Made by a program: the position numbers and the translations under genes
Assembly (NCBI GenBank): GCA_963691705.1
Contig: OY829537.1
Span: forward strand, 71,941,352 to 72,005,351
Reading direction: 5' to 3'
DNA: 64,000 bases
DNA from: Viola odorata
Taxonomy: Eukaryota; Streptophyta; Magnoliopsida; Malpighiales; Violaceae
The notes under the pieces: generated by a model
What the model was told of the DNA's origin: nothing
Database searches by the model: none
The model's input: only the letters and a program-made list of their open reading frames with translations
In this document: piece by piece, positions 1-11,075 of the stretch
How positions within the stretch are numbered: position 1 is the stretch's first letter
How the letters are laid out: each line of letters begins with the position of its first letter

Positions 1-213
1 TGGCCTATAAATACCCCACCATTCGAAACACAAGGTAAGCCTAAGATCGCTACTCGAACCCCTGCCATTTTGAACAACCATACTAACTTAAGCATCGGAG
101 TGTCTACGCCGGAGCCCCCCCTCCGGCGCCTTGCAGGTACACTCGACGGCAACTACAGTGACTCTGAGCGGTCATAATCCTCACCCCGATCATCTAGAAG
201 CTCGAATCTTATG
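1..213 (+). mobile_element. LTR 3' part, Tat-type family shared with elements 3 and 5
   Basis: The window opens inside an LTR in plus orientation. A TATA box (CCTATAAATA) lies at 4-13 and the block CTCCGGCGCCTTGCAGGT at 121-138. The same arrangement, inverted, occurs at 57297-57520, and a diverged form lies at 43090-43240. No primer-binding site or gag follows, so this is a 3' LTR or solo LTR running into AT-rich flank. The right edge near 213 is an estimate, because the expected CA end is not clear. Confidence 0.7.
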
Positions 214-729
214 ATTAAAAAAAGATGCTTCTTAGTTTTTTCATCTTTGTATTAAGAAATATCATACTGAACTTACTAGTAATAAATATTAGTATTACAT
301 TTAAATTAATTAAAATGCTTTTTAGTTATTTGTATTAACAAAATTGAGAATTAAATTGTTGTACGAAAAAAAGAATCACGTCAATTGTCATAGAAAAATT
401 AATTTCTAATTAAATTACACTAAAATGATAAAATTGTACAATAGAAGTTTATGATTTAAATTTAAAATATCAAAATTTTATTTAAATAATATAATTAAAA
501 ATTATTGTATTGTTTTATTTCAATTCAATGACAATTTTGAAGTTCAAAATCTTGTATGTATTACATAATACATACACTACACAATACGAACAAATATCTA
601 GTACGCATAAAAAAAATCGAGTCTGAAATAGATTAATATTTTGTAGTATCGATTCATAACATTAGATCACGATTCGTATAGTTATAAATTTATAAATAAA
701 TAAATAAAAGAAATGTTTAAATTAATAAA

Positions 730-900
730 AAATTAATTTCGGTATTTCGGTATACCGAAATACTGTACCGAACTAATTTCGGTATTTCAGTACGGTACCG
801 AAATTTAATTCGGTAGGGTAATTTTTTTTGGGCATTCGGTATACTGAATACCGAAATATTTCGGACGGTATAACGAAATACCGTCCGATGGACACCCCTA
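730..900 (-). repeat. Possible hAT-type terminal fragment rich in CGGTAT words
   Basis: The stretch is built of alternating forms of CGGTAT and TACCGAA. On the minus strand it starts GTAGGGGTGTCCATCGG, which resembles the common plant hAT terminus (C/T)AGGGGTG followed by CGGT-rich sequence. A second similar start in the opposite direction is at 1372-1392. No transposase and no paired 8-bp target duplication were found, so this is a relic call only. Confidence 0.35.
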
Positions 901-904
901 CTTG

Positions 905-2580
905 CAGACGAGACATGCCACGTGAATTTTTTAATAAAAAAAATCTAAAAACTTAAAATAATTCAAAATAAAAATAAAAATAATGTACAATTTTTTTTAA
1001 AAAAAAAATCTTGAACTTTAAAAAAAAAGGGAAAAGGCCAAGATTTTGTTTTTCAAATAATAAAAAAAAATTTAAAATTTAAAAATATACTAAAATCACA
1101 TAAAAAAATTCTGGAAATTAAAAAAATCTCAAAATAAATCTTAAGAAAATAAGAAAAATATTTTTAAAAAGTGAGCAAAGTTTTGAACGATATTAAAAAT
1201 ATTTGAAATTAAAATATTTGTATTCTTTTGAAATATGAAAGAAAACAAAAAAAATAAAATTTTAAATAGTGATACATTTTTTTATAGAATTTCAAATAAT
1301 TCAAAGAAAAAAACTAGAACTAATCATATAAAAAATCTGGAACTAAAATAGAAAAAAAAACATAGAACCTAATAGAGGTGGTCATTCGGTATAGTTTGAT
1401 AAATTTTAATAATTTTTCGTTCGGTACGCATTTAACTGAATTAGCAAATACTAATTACCAAACATAAATAATATATATATAATAGGTATCAATTGAAATT
1501 ACTAAAATAAATTCGGCTCAGTATTCAAATAAACCAAAATTCTAACACTTTAAATAAATAGACAACAAGTCTACAAACTAAGGTTTTCAAACCCAACCCA
1601 GGACATTAGCCCAGGTAGGGTAAGGGGTTAAGGGTTCAACTTGGGACGAACCAAGATTGAATCGAAGTTGATTTAAATATGACACTAAATTCAAATATTA
1701 CATAAATAGGATCCTAAAATCAACAAATTTTATTTTATTTATAAAAAAATACTTGATTATTGAAAAAAACGATCATAGGCTCAAATAGTAAACTTAAAAT
1801 CTAAGAAAATTGAAGCAAGAGTTAACAAAAAACTTAATTTTTTTTAAAAAAAAAAAATTGACCGGTTCAACTCAAAAACTCGACCCGGGTTTTTCAAAAG
1901 GGAGTTTTACCCCAAATCCACGAGAAATCTACTTGATTCTGGTTCAATTCGGTCGAACCTACCGTGTCGGTCTGGGTTTCTAAACCCTGCTACAAACAAT
2001 ATGAAAGTCTGGGTTCGACTAAAACGAAAACTTTTGAACAACCACTATGCATTGCGTTCTACACATAATAAAATAACCAATAGCATTACAAATATGCAAT
2101 AGACATCTCAAGGTTGTAAATATATTATACATACTTATTAACATGAAACATATTTTATTTTATTCGGCATGGTCAAATTATGAGTGAACTTTACTGTTGC
2201 CTACCAGAAAAAAGATTCAATTTGGTTCTAGATTAGTGTGCACCTTAATAAATTAATATTAAAATATATTTTTTATTTTTAAAAAATACTTTCCTTATTT
2301 TATTTTGTTTTTTTAAATATTTTCTCTCTTTTTTATTATTTTCTTAATATTTTTAGAAATTTTATATTTTTTTAAGTTCCAAAAATTATTTTTATTGTTT
2401 AAAATTTTTGTGCATTTTTTTTGGTATTTTTTTAATATTTTCCATTTTTAATTAAATTGATATTATTTTTTATATTTTTCTAGATTTTCCCTCTTTTTTT
2501 TAAGTTTGAGGTTTTTATTTTGGATATTTTAAAAATTTCCACGTGGCATCTATGTAGTATACCACGTCAGCAAGTACCAA
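905..2580. repeat. Large imperfect inverted repeat with CACGTGGCA tips
   Basis: The left arm (about 905-1370) is A-rich and starts near the word GCCACGTG. The right arm (about 2230-2570) is T-rich and ends near CCACGTGGCAT. Reverse-complementing the right arm gives the same tip followed by a similar A-rich tail, so the two arms could pair. This looks like a decayed foldback or Mutator-like non-autonomous element. Low complexity makes the arm limits soft. Confidence 0.35.
1575..2005. repeat. Small non-autonomous DNA transposon candidate
   Basis: The left end reads GGTTTTCAAACCCAACCC and the right end, inverted, reads GGGTTTAGAAACCCAGACC, giving an imperfect terminal inverted repeat. The interior contains phrases such as GACCCGGGTTTTTC and CCGGTTCAACTC that are typical of short plant repeats. 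No coding capacity is present. Confidence 0.3.
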
Positions 2581-3559
2581 CATGTCATCACTCCTAACAT
2601 GTTGCAGGTTTCTCAAGGACCAAATTTAGAAAATGTTCACACCCTAGAGACTAAATGAATCATGATTTAACTACATGGACCAAATAAAATAAAGGTTTAT
2701 AGTATAGAGACCAAAAATGTCATTAAACCAACTAATTACTTCTTTACAAATTATTTATAAATGAGAACATATATACTTCAACTTTACATTCATACTACAA
2801 CCTCAATTTTTATACCAACATATACAAAAGTTGAGGCATGATATGAAACCATTTCAGGACAATAATTATAGTCACAAGACAAAAATTATTTTGACTCAAA
2901 CTCATCAAATCCCTTTAACAAACAACATACCTATAACAAGAAATAAGAATTTTATCTTCTACGCAACGTGCAAGCCTACACCTTATTTTTTTACTATATA
3001 CAGAGGTGTGATTCGAACTGCTAATTAACTATTTACAGTAACCGTTTATAAATGGTGAGGTTATGGTTTTGGACATGTGTGGTTTTGCACCTTAATAATC
3101 GTTTATTAACAGCGTCCGCTTAATATTTATATATATTTTATACATTTATATATTTATATAAATATATTTAATAAAATTAATAATTATAATAATAGATGAT
3201 ACATAAAATTTATATCCAATTGAATATATGTAATTTCATTCATACTAAAATAATTAGATTGTTTTTAACCTAACTTCCATTTCAATTTTAGTTGACACCT
3301 TGGCTTTACATTTGAGCGAGAAATCACTATATTTTAATTATATATTCATTAATTTCATCCAATTAATTGAGTATTTTTTCATCACTAATTACGTTGTAAA
3401 TTTTTATGTATTTTAAAATAGATTACAACTTATAACAATAGTTGGTTTTACAGGTAGATGGGCACAATTGGAGGAAATAAGTGGTGGGAAAGGAGACGTA
3501 CCTAATATTTTCTAACACGTATCTTCTTAGTAAGAAGGCATCCAAATAATTAAAAAAAA

Positions 3560-3662
3560 AACTGAAAACTCTCTCAACTTTTTCTATCGAGTTTTTGATC
3601 TCGATCTTTTAGCTTGGGTGATAGAGGTCTTCCTCATCAGATCAGTGGCTTCAAGTAAGTCT
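3560..3662 (+). other. Possible untranslated leader exon with splice donor
   Basis: A CT-rich stretch runs into ATCAGTGGCTTCAA followed by GTAAGT, a consensus plant splice donor at about 3655. CT-rich leaders with a first intron are typical of plant genes transcribed rightwards. The first downstream ATG of note (4023) opens only nine codons before a stop, so any coding region is lost or is not where I looked. RNA evidence would be needed. Confidence 0.2.
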
Positions 3663-4084
3663 TTTTGTTTTATTTATTTGATTTTGAATTTTTGATTCTC
3701 AATTCCAACTAGATATCTTCTGATCCTTTCATCCTTTCCTTTAACTTTGACATCTATTTCAATTTTAAATCTCAACTTTTATCCACTGCCGGATACAATT
3801 CTTTTGCATTTTGAATTCTACCCTCCCTCTTTATCCTTTAATTTGTATTTTCTTGAGTCCTGTTTAGATTATCCTACGGAGTAGTCTAGCCAAAATTGAT
3901 CACTATAAATAGTTTTAAGCGTACAACATAGTGCTACTACATATTTTATTCGCGTATTCTACCTCCAAACCTCTGATTTTTTCTCTCTCTGTCAAACGTT
4001 CACACGCTTCCTCCTTAAGAGAATGGGGAATTATTTAGGATTATCCTGGTAGATCGAGTTCGTCGGATGGCGACTCCGAGTCAA

Positions 4085-4505
4085 TTAGTGGCTCTAATAA
4101 TGAAGTAGAAAAAACCAACAATTGAATTGTCCGTTGTTTCTTCATGTACTTCTGCAATCCGTAAGATGAACGCCGAGTAGTACCAACATATATAATATGG
4201 ACAAAAGATGCCAAGGCAACCTTCTCTCAGCAATTATCATCGCTTGCATTGATAAAAAAGGCAGATGTTTATTATTAAACTTGCCCAATAACAATTCAAT
4301 GGCAGTTTCTTCTTCTTTTTCCCATCATAACACTGTGAAATTCACAAACATGTGCCTGTCGAAGGGGAATAATCGAGTGACGACAACATGGTAGGAGTTC
4401 TTGATAATGGACTAGAAAACCAACCATCGAATCTCTGTTGTTTCTTCATGTTCTGCAATCCATAAGATAGATGCCCAATCATATAATGAATGCTTACAAT
4501 ATTGA
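4085..4505. repeat. Pair of diverged direct repeats of about 100 bp
   Basis: About 4085-4190 and 4395-4500 share the order AGAAAA-CCAAC, TGTTGTTTCTTCATGT, TCTGCAATCC and TAAGAT with a few substitutions and a small indel. The unit is duplicated in the same direction about 310 bp apart. I do not recognise the source. Confidence 0.6.
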
Positions 4506-5103
4506 CTAAAAGGAACCGTTTCATTGAATAATGGGAATGAATTGGAGCTCTAAGAAAGTAAAATAATTCAACAAAAACTACGTTAAAGTACACAGTCACC
4601 AAAGGATACTGTGCAATTACGAGAAGACAAAAGCATATAGTCGTGGAAAAACTCATTGACTGGTATTTTGCCATATTCATGCAACATATAAGATCACTAT
4701 GCTTTTTTAAAACAACTAAAATAAATATATGGCTTAACGAAAAAGATGTAAAAATGGCTGTGTTGTCACTTACCTAGATGACCCGGCGAGACTTTCTGAG
4801 GTTTGCTTCAGATAGTTAACAACCTGACCTAGCATGGTCATTTAGATGAAAAGCATAGACCGCGTAGTTAAGCCAAGCAGCACGCCTCCATTAACAGTAC
4901 AGTATCATCAAATGAATAGTTAAGCTTCTCCATGAAGAAAACCACATAACGCGAGTATGCAAGCATGCAGATAAATCATAATGATCATACCAGCACAAAG
5001 AGAATGCTGCAATAGCAAGACTCTTTTCGGTTACTAACAGTGTCCAGCTCTTCTCAGCTAACAATCCCATACAACATCAAAATAACTGAACCATTATGCT
5101 TGT

Positions 5104-5241
5104 TCAATGCGAAGCAGCACGAGAATTATGTTCAGAACCTTTCATCTCCAAATGCAATCCTTCCAGAATATCATATATATCCACATGTTGAGGATGGCTT
5201 TGATCTTTAGACACAAAACGAGTCACAAAACCTCCAACTAT
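5104..5241 (-). pseudogene. AEF1: PPR gene, last 45 codons and stop (detached C-terminal piece)
   Basis: The minus strand encodes GGFVTRFVSKDQSHP followed by a short tail and TGA at 5106-5104. This matches the end of the E domain in At3g22150-type PLS PPR proteins (a G-V-x-FVS-D-HP motif then IYD). Homology starts at about 5241; upstream lies CGACGGATCCAGGATTTTTT, which is repeat sequence. The rest of the gene is about 32 kb away at 37432-38700 and 57 kb away at 61622-62577, in the same orientation and in the right order. The assignment as the same gene is inference from collinearity and non-overlap. With no intact upstream exon it cannot be functional. Confidence 0.75.
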
Positions 5242-5336
5242 ACAGGCAGCGACGGATCCAGGATTTTTTTTTAGAGTATTTGTATTCGTCACTAAATAAC
5301 AAATATTTAGATAAACTTAACAAAAAAATAAATAAA

Positions 5337-5740
5337 AAGACAATATGGAAAAAAATTAATTATACATTAGAATTCATACAATATACGTATTTTTTACAAT
5401 TGTTAGTTAGGTTTGGCAAACTCTAATACCTCAAGACCATAATATAATTTGAAATTAATTAATGCGATCACAATTACCAAGTTTAGTCTATTTATAAATA
5501 TGAACCCAAAAGTAAATAAGTGTGTGTGGTAAATAAGTAAATAAGACAATATAGAAAAAAATTAATTATACATTAGAATTTATACAATATACGTATTTTT
5601 TACAATTGTTAATTAAGTTTGGCAAACACTAATACCTCGAGATCATAATATAATTTGAAGTTAATTAATGCGATCACAATTTCCAATTTTAGTCTATTTA
5701 TAATTTGAATTCATACAATATATACATTTTTTAAGTTATT
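5337..5740. repeat. Tandem direct duplication, about 165 bp, plus a partial third copy
   Basis: 5337-5503 and 5543-5710 carry the same AT-rich unit (AGACAATAT, ATTAATTATACATTAGAA, ACAATTGTTA, AATGCGATCACAATT and TTTAGTCTATTTATAA, in that order). A partial third copy starts at about 5706. The repeat sits directly beside the detached PPR terminus and is part of the sequence that separates it from the rest of the gene. Confidence 0.8.
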
Positions 5741-5753
5741 GCTTAGCAATCGT

Positions 5754-5806
5754 GTCTGTGTGGTGTAGTTGGTTATCACATTTTCCCGCACACTAAAGGT
5801 CACTGG
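5754..5806 (+). pseudogene. tRNA-Val-like relic, 5' two thirds only
   Basis: The stretch starts GTCTGTGTGGTGTAGTTGG, then TTATCAC, an anticodon-arm-like segment and AGGTC. This closely follows the 5' part and A box of plant valine tRNA genes. The anticodon arm is one base short and the T arm (B box, normally GGTTCGA) is replaced by ACTGGGGGAAGG, so it cannot fold or be transcribed as a normal tRNA. It could be a tRNA pseudogene or the head of a short interspersed element. Confidence 0.5.
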
Positions 5807-5909
5807 GGGAAGGAATTTTTTAAAATTTCCCTTGTATGGGAAAAAATGGAAGGGAAAGTAAGAGAGGGGAAATAAATTGTAAAAAATTCCTTCCTGACCC
5901 ACAAAATAT

Positions 5910-5997
5910 TTCCTCCCATAAGTGGGAGGAAAAGAAAGGAACTGAAGGGAAACTTCCTCCCATAAGTGGGAGGAAAAGGAAGGAACTGAAGGGAAAC
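5910..5997. repeat. Two tandem 44-bp units, each with a 22-bp palindrome
   Basis: Units 5910-5953 and 5954-5997 are nearly identical. Each begins with an inverted repeat, TTCCTCCCA, loop TAAG, TGGGAGGAA, then a purine-rich tail GGAACTGAAGGGAAAC. The perfect 9-bp stems could form cruciforms. Confidence 0.85.
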
Positions 5998-6762
5998 AAA
6001 AATTATTCCATTATTGACCACCTCAAGCCACAACAACCACCCGCACCACAGTTCACCTGTAGGGAGCTCAGATGTCTTCCAATCGATTTTCAGGACTAGA
6101 TTCAATCGAAATCGGTGCAAGCTACACAGATTAGACAACAAATGCTAGAGTGACAACGAACTAGAAATATGTAGATTCTTCTCTGCTGTATAGAAAGCCA
6201 AATAGTCATTTGTATGACCCTATCGATTCGATACTTTTGATGTAAAAATAAAAATTGTGTTGCTTGTTTGTTTTGATAATGGAATTGTGCTCTTGATCTC
6301 GACTTTCACCATATTTCCAAGAAATGGTAAGACATTTTACCTTGGCGGGCATCCTGGGGTTATTACTGGAATTTGAGCTTTGAAAGCATAGGGGAACTGC
6401 AAGATCTACACATAAGCATAACAAGAATCAATTATAGGTTGAAGTTTTAGAGTGGGTGAATTATTGTCATCCAGTTGATAGTCTCGAAAGGTTCTGGACT
6501 AGAGTAACACAAACACGAATTTGGTGATGTTCAGTTCATTACCTGTAAACTTAGAAATGAATGCGGCAATAGTGCCTTTGTTTGATTACCATGTATGCAA
6601 GGTGTGGTGTCCTTAGCCTTACACGGAAGGTGTTCGATGAAATTCAGCAACGGGATTTGGAAAGTATGAAAATGACCATAAGCATAAAGTGGTAAAATAA
6701 CTATAAAAACAATTCTTCCCATTTATGTTGTCATACATAAATATTATAATTTCCTTCATTTT
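5998..6762. other. Unassigned insert sequence left of element 1
   Basis: I see no recognisable gene, RNA or repeat in this stretch; open frames are short and unrelated to known families. It is continuous with 37285-37431 once element 1 is removed, so together they form a roughly 1 kb pre-existing insert in the PPR gene. Confidence 0.5.
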
Positions 6763-6767
6763 CCCTT
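6763..6767. repeat. Target-site duplication CCCTT, left copy of element 1
   Basis: CCCTT immediately precedes the LTR terminus TGTCGCGCC at 6768. The same five bases immediately follow the opposite LTR terminus at 37280-37284. A 5-bp duplication is standard for Ty3/gypsy integrase and shows that both outer ends of element 1 are original. Confidence 0.93.
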
Positions 6768-7749
6768 TGTCGCGCCTCTAAAATTAAAAAAATATTCGCG
6801 AGTGTTCGACGAATCTGAGACCTTACGATGCTCGGCGTAAAAGGACGCCTCGCAACATGCAATGAAGTCGCCACCCTAATTTTGTCTCTAGGTTTACGGA
6901 ACTTAATCGTCATGGCATAAAAAATAAAATAAATAAAATTACATAAAACTAAAAACTAAAGGCACAAAAAAAGGGTATAAACCCAAGACAAAGGTTCGGG
7001 GTCGTATTATGGACTCGGGAAGGTGTTAGACACCCGAGTTACATCCGAAAATGGTTACCGGTTGATAAGAGAGGTGTTTAAAAGGTGTTTGATAAAAATG
7101 CGTTTTGAAAGGGGGTCCTCATAGGAATCGTCACTTTAGTCTTTTCCATGATCGGGACCATTCAAGAATAATTAATCTTTGGACGGGGTTACTGTTTTAA
7201 AAATCTTTTCAGACGGGGTTACCATTTTCTAAAACGATCGATTATTCCTGACCGTAGCGTGATGGGACTAAATTTTCCGTAAGGCTGAATGAACGCCCTC
7301 TATTTCATCATCGGACCATGCATGATTAAATTAATTACTAAGTGATTCTGTCATGGATAGCTTAATAGAGTACAGATTAAATGAGAGGATTTGAGATGAT
7401 AAACTGATGTGGGATCGAAGCCACCAAATACATGCAGTCAATATAAGCAGAAATTTAAAATCAAACGAACATGGCATTTTAAGCGAGTCTTTTAAAAAAG
7501 TTGTTCATGTGGGTTGATTTTAATTCTAGCAATTCTATATATCATGCATACGATTAATATTTACGGAAAAGCATTTAATAAACAAAAGGGAAAGAAAGGC
7601 GTACTTTCGAGCGAAGCTTTAAGTTTTAAACCTACAAAATGAGAGTGTTAGTGATAGCTCAAAAAACAAATAAGCAGTTTATGAATGTGAGAATTTAAAT
7701 AAGCAGTTGATATATATCAAAAAATTAAATACGAAGATAAAAACGGCGA

Positions 7750-8130
7750 TTTGATGCATATGAAAATTTAAATGATGATTTGATAAGTGCAGGAAAATTT
7801 AAATGATGATTTGATGCATGCGAGAATTTAAATGATGATTTGACGAGTGCGGGAAATTTAAATGATGATTTGATGCGTATGAAAATTTAAATGATGATTT
7901 GACAAGTGCGGGAAATTTAAATGATGATTTGACGAGTGCGGGAAATTTAAATGATGATTTGACGAGTGCGAGAAATTTAAATGATGACAGTTGATAAGTG
8001 CGAGAAATTAAATGTTGATTTGATGATTTGCAGGAAAAGTTGATGATTTGTAGAAAATTAAACAGTTGACGATTTGCAGAAAATTAAACAATTGATGATT
8101 TGCATAAAATTAAACAGTTGACGATTTGCA
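7750..8130. repeat. Minisatellite inside the LTR, unit about 30 bp
   Basis: Units of the form AAATTTAAATGATGATTTGA followed by a variable GAGTGCGGG or GCATGCGAG segment repeat about ten times, grading into AGTTGATGATTTGCAG units. The opposite LTR has the same array at about 34960-35400 with a different number and order of units, so the array has changed since insertion. Confidence 0.85.
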
Positions 8131-9075
8131 GAATTTTAAAGCAGTTGATATTTGCGAGAATTAAAAATGCGACCTACCATATAGGCGGTAAATTAAATGA
8201 CTGAATTTAAATTGTAGAAAGTAAATTGCGGAAAATTAAAGTGCGAAAAATAAAGTGCGGAATTTTAAACAGTTGATAGGTACGAAATTGTAATGCGATA
8301 TTACGAAAAATGATCATAACAAAACATACGAATATTTTTACGAGAAAAAGCTAATCATTTCATACATATAATATAAAATGAATCGCAACCCTAAAGATAT
8401 CATACGAAGCATGCGAGCATTTTTTACGAAAAAACAGGACCCGAGATATCGGGAAGAATGAAAATGGGCTGGGCCCAATTTGAAAAATAAAAGAAATGGG
8501 TCAGGAATAGTTCCTGGCCCAAAAATCACATTTTTATATGGTGATGGACCAAGCTCATCACCTTTCTTTCTTTCCCGCATGAACCCAACCCAACACTATT
8601 TACCTTCTTCTTCACCAAGTCGTCGACGCCACTGCCGGCGACGTTGAGCTCCAACCAGGCGGCCAAATCGCCTGGTCCTTGGCTCCGAAGAAAGCCTTTT
8701 CCCTCCACAATTTATTTATGCAAAAATTAGGGCTTAAAACAGGCAAGGACAATGTTTAATTTCGTGAAAATGTTAAAACGCGATAATTAAAAAAAGCTCA
8801 AAATTCATACGATTTACCTAACGATTGATCAAATTGAAAGCATGTATTTATTCTATGACATATATAGGAATTAATAGGATGACAACAAGCAATTAACTTG
8901 AGCAAAAACGCAATCGAAAAATTAAAGAAAGAAAGGTAGTAAAACCGCCGAAAATGCTTACGAGAGCAAAAGCTTGAACTGTGGCGATTATTGCTCGAAA
9001 TGAGCAATCTATCAAGGAGGGAGAAGAAGCAATCTTGCTTGGGTGAATTTTGTCAGGGAAATGGAGAGGGGCAGT

Positions 9076-9089
9076 GGCCTTTTTATAGG
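9076..9089 (-). promoter_or_regulatory. TATA box of the element 1 3' LTR
   Basis: The minus strand reads CCTATAAAAAGGCC, a strong plant TATA box in the transcription direction of the element. The same string is conserved in the 5' LTR at 36321-36334. It is the likely U3 promoter, with transcription starting about 30 bp to the left. Confidence 0.7.
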
Positions 9090-10019
9090 CTGAGATCGCG
9101 TGGAAGCGAGGACGCGATGCTGCGCGTGGAGGGAGGACGACGTGTGCTGGCGGGGCTAGGGCGTCTAGGTGGTGATGCTAGGCTGCTGTGATGATGGTTG
9201 ACAGGAAAGGAAGCGACGGGAGCAAGCAGCTCGGTGGCTTGCTCCGCTGCTGCATCGCTTCCACGGTGCATGTGCACCATGAACCTTTAATTCAAGGGTC
9301 GTTGATCTGGTTGACTTTCCTTGGTCAACCAGATCAACAGTGATGATCAATTGCCCCTTTAATTTTATTTAAATGGCCTCGAGCCATTTTCGTGAACAAA
9401 CATTCCGAATTTTTGAGCCGAAAATGCCAGCGCGTAGAGAAAAATAAGACGAGTTTAACAGTCTACAGCGAATGAAGAATTTTTTTCGTTTAACGTGTTT
9501 ATTTTCTCGTTCGAAAACATGAAATGTTCGGACGAAAAATAAATGACGTTATGACGAAAACTACGCGAAATGAAGTGGGTCGGCGTGAATGAAAAGAGTA
9601 GGTAATAGTTGATGGAAAACATAACGTGTTCGAGCTATTTTCCAGGCGAACTTACTCGGGTCCAATAAAAGCTCGAACAAAAAATAATAATAAAAAAAAT
9701 AATAAAAAAATGCTAAAAATGTGAAAAAATACTAAAAATCCTAAATTTTATGCGATGACCTAAAACGAAAAAATAATTAGCAAATGAATAACGGATAATT
9801 AAAAATGTGATTTTTAAGGCTGAAAATATTAATAATAATAATAATGAAAATACGTGATGAAAAATTAAAAATGCGATTTCGAACGCTGACGATGATAAAA
9901 TGCGATGAGAATTTAAAAATACTAACGACAGTAAATTAATTAAAAATGACAGTAAGTTGAGTGAAATAGCGGATATGATAAATTTATTTAAAAACGGCGT
10001 CAAAATTCGGGTATCAACA

Positions 10020-10066
10020 GTTACCCCCTCTTTACTGTCTTATCGAAGTATTTGATAAGCAGTAAA
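10020..10066 (-). promoter_or_regulatory. Polypurine tract and adjoining hairpin, element 1
   Basis: On the minus strand AAAGAGGGGGTAAC directly abuts the 3' LTR start, as expected for the plus-strand primer. Next to it TTTACTGTCTTATC (10031-10044) can pair with GATAAGCAGTAAA (10054-10066) across a 9-base loop with one bulge. The same tract and stem recur beside the element 2 3' LTR at 20994-21057, where the stem has a mismatch. Confidence 0.8.
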
Positions 10067-10131
10067 GACGGTTGCCCCCACGTATCCGAATTTTGATGAC
10101 ACAGCAGGTCTTACCTCAATCTCACCGTGAT

Positions 10132-11075
10132 GATGTCACTCTGGGAGGAGATATCGTTGATGTCACTCTAGGAGGAGATAAGCCGTAGATGTCACTCTGG
10201 GAGGAGATATCGTTGATGTCACTCTCAGAGGAGATAGATTCGTTGTTGTCACTCTGGGAGGAGAAAGGTTTTGATTGGATGTCTTGCAATGGTATAAACT
10301 TAGATCTACTCGGATATTGAGAGAAACATAAGTTGCAGAAAATGTAAATGACAACTACTTTGACAAGAATGGAAGGTAGTTTTACGAAAATGTAAATGAT
10401 TGCCCCACTAGGGGGATAAACGTTTGACATGTAACTGACGTTGCTTCGGGAGGATAATGCGTGATCCGCCAAAATATGAATGATTTATCCTAATGACGTT
10501 CCTCTAGGAGGAGGAAAATGCAAATGATGTCAGTCTAGGAGGAGAAAATACGTGTTGTCACCCTAAGAGGAGGAAATACAAATGATGTCACTCTGGGAGG
10601 AGGAAAATGCAAATGATGCTATCACTCTGGGAGGAGGAAATGCAGTACAGAAACATAAACGATGTTGATCCCGTAGGGGAAGACGTGAAATGCGGAAATT
10701 AAACTAAGGTCACTCTGGAAGGAGGAAATGCGAATGATGTCACTCTGAGAGGAGAAAAATGCCTGATGTCACTCTAGGAGGAGGAAATGAGAATGATGCC
10801 ACTCTGGGAGGAGAAAAATGCATGATGTCACTCTAGGAGGAGGAAATGTAAAATGCAGAAATTTAAATGACGTTAATCCCGTAGGAGAAGACGGGAGGTG
10901 CAGAAATAAACTAATCGTCACTTTAGGAGGACGAAACGTAGATGCTATCACTTTGGGAGAAGGGAACATATGATGATCTCTCTGGGAGGAGAAAAATTCA
11001 AATGATCACTCTGGGAAGAGGAAATGTATGATGTCACTCTAGGAGGAGAAAAATGCAACTGATCACTCTCGGAGG
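10132..11075. repeat. Minisatellite: GTCACTCTGGGAGGAG units of about 30 bp
   Basis: At least 20 imperfect units contain GATGTCACTCT-GGGAGGAG followed by AAATGC or AAATGT and a short spacer. A few longer units carry a GTTGATCCCGTAGG variant. The array lies between the polypurine tract and integrase, in the 3' untranslated part of element 1. A comparable but different array (CTCCACTCGGACGC) sits at the same place in element 2. Confidence 0.88.

Larger units (their letters stand above)
214..3470. other. AT-rich intergenic stretch with small-transposon debris
   Basis: I see no convincing gene here. Open frames are short and low-complexity. The sequence is long A or T runs mixed with the repeat remnants listed separately. 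The 65-codon frame at 2831-3028 has no recognisable motif. Confidence 0.6.
6768..10019 (-). repeat. 3' LTR of element 1 (full length, about 3.25 kb)
   Basis: Read on the minus strand, the LTR starts TGTTGATACCCGAATTTTG at 10019 and ends GGCGCGACA at 6768. It repeats, with many small differences, at 34346-37279. At over 3 kb it is far longer than most plant LTRs but normal for large Tat/Ogre-type elements. It contains a minisatellite (7750-8130), a TATA box (9076-9089) and a block shared with other LTRs at about 6993-7036. Short open frames inside it (for example 8991-9191 and 8526-8708) occur in both LTR copies and have no protein-family signature. Confidence 0.92.

Noticed and set aside
2831..3028. 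65-codon frame in AT-rich DNA
   Set aside because: No motif, no promoter signs and a composition expected by chance.
4023..4135. Start of a plus-strand host gene (ATG at 4023, then a Ser-rich frame ending EVEKTNN)
   Set aside because: The ATG frame stops after nine codons, and the Ser-rich frame needs a shift and ends after about 25 codons. It lies in a duplicated block with no family match.
5754..5830. Functional valine tRNA gene
   Set aside because: The T arm and B box are missing and the anticodon arm is one base short.
8526..9191. Short protein-like frames on both strands, including an arginine/glycine-rich one
   Set aside because: They lie wholly inside the LTR, recur in the second LTR copy with changes, have no family motif and overlap each other.
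10132..11075. Regular repeats that could be mistaken for a CRISPR array
   Set aside because: Units are imperfect and contiguous with no unique spacers, no cas genes are present and the genome is eukaryotic. It is a minisatellite.
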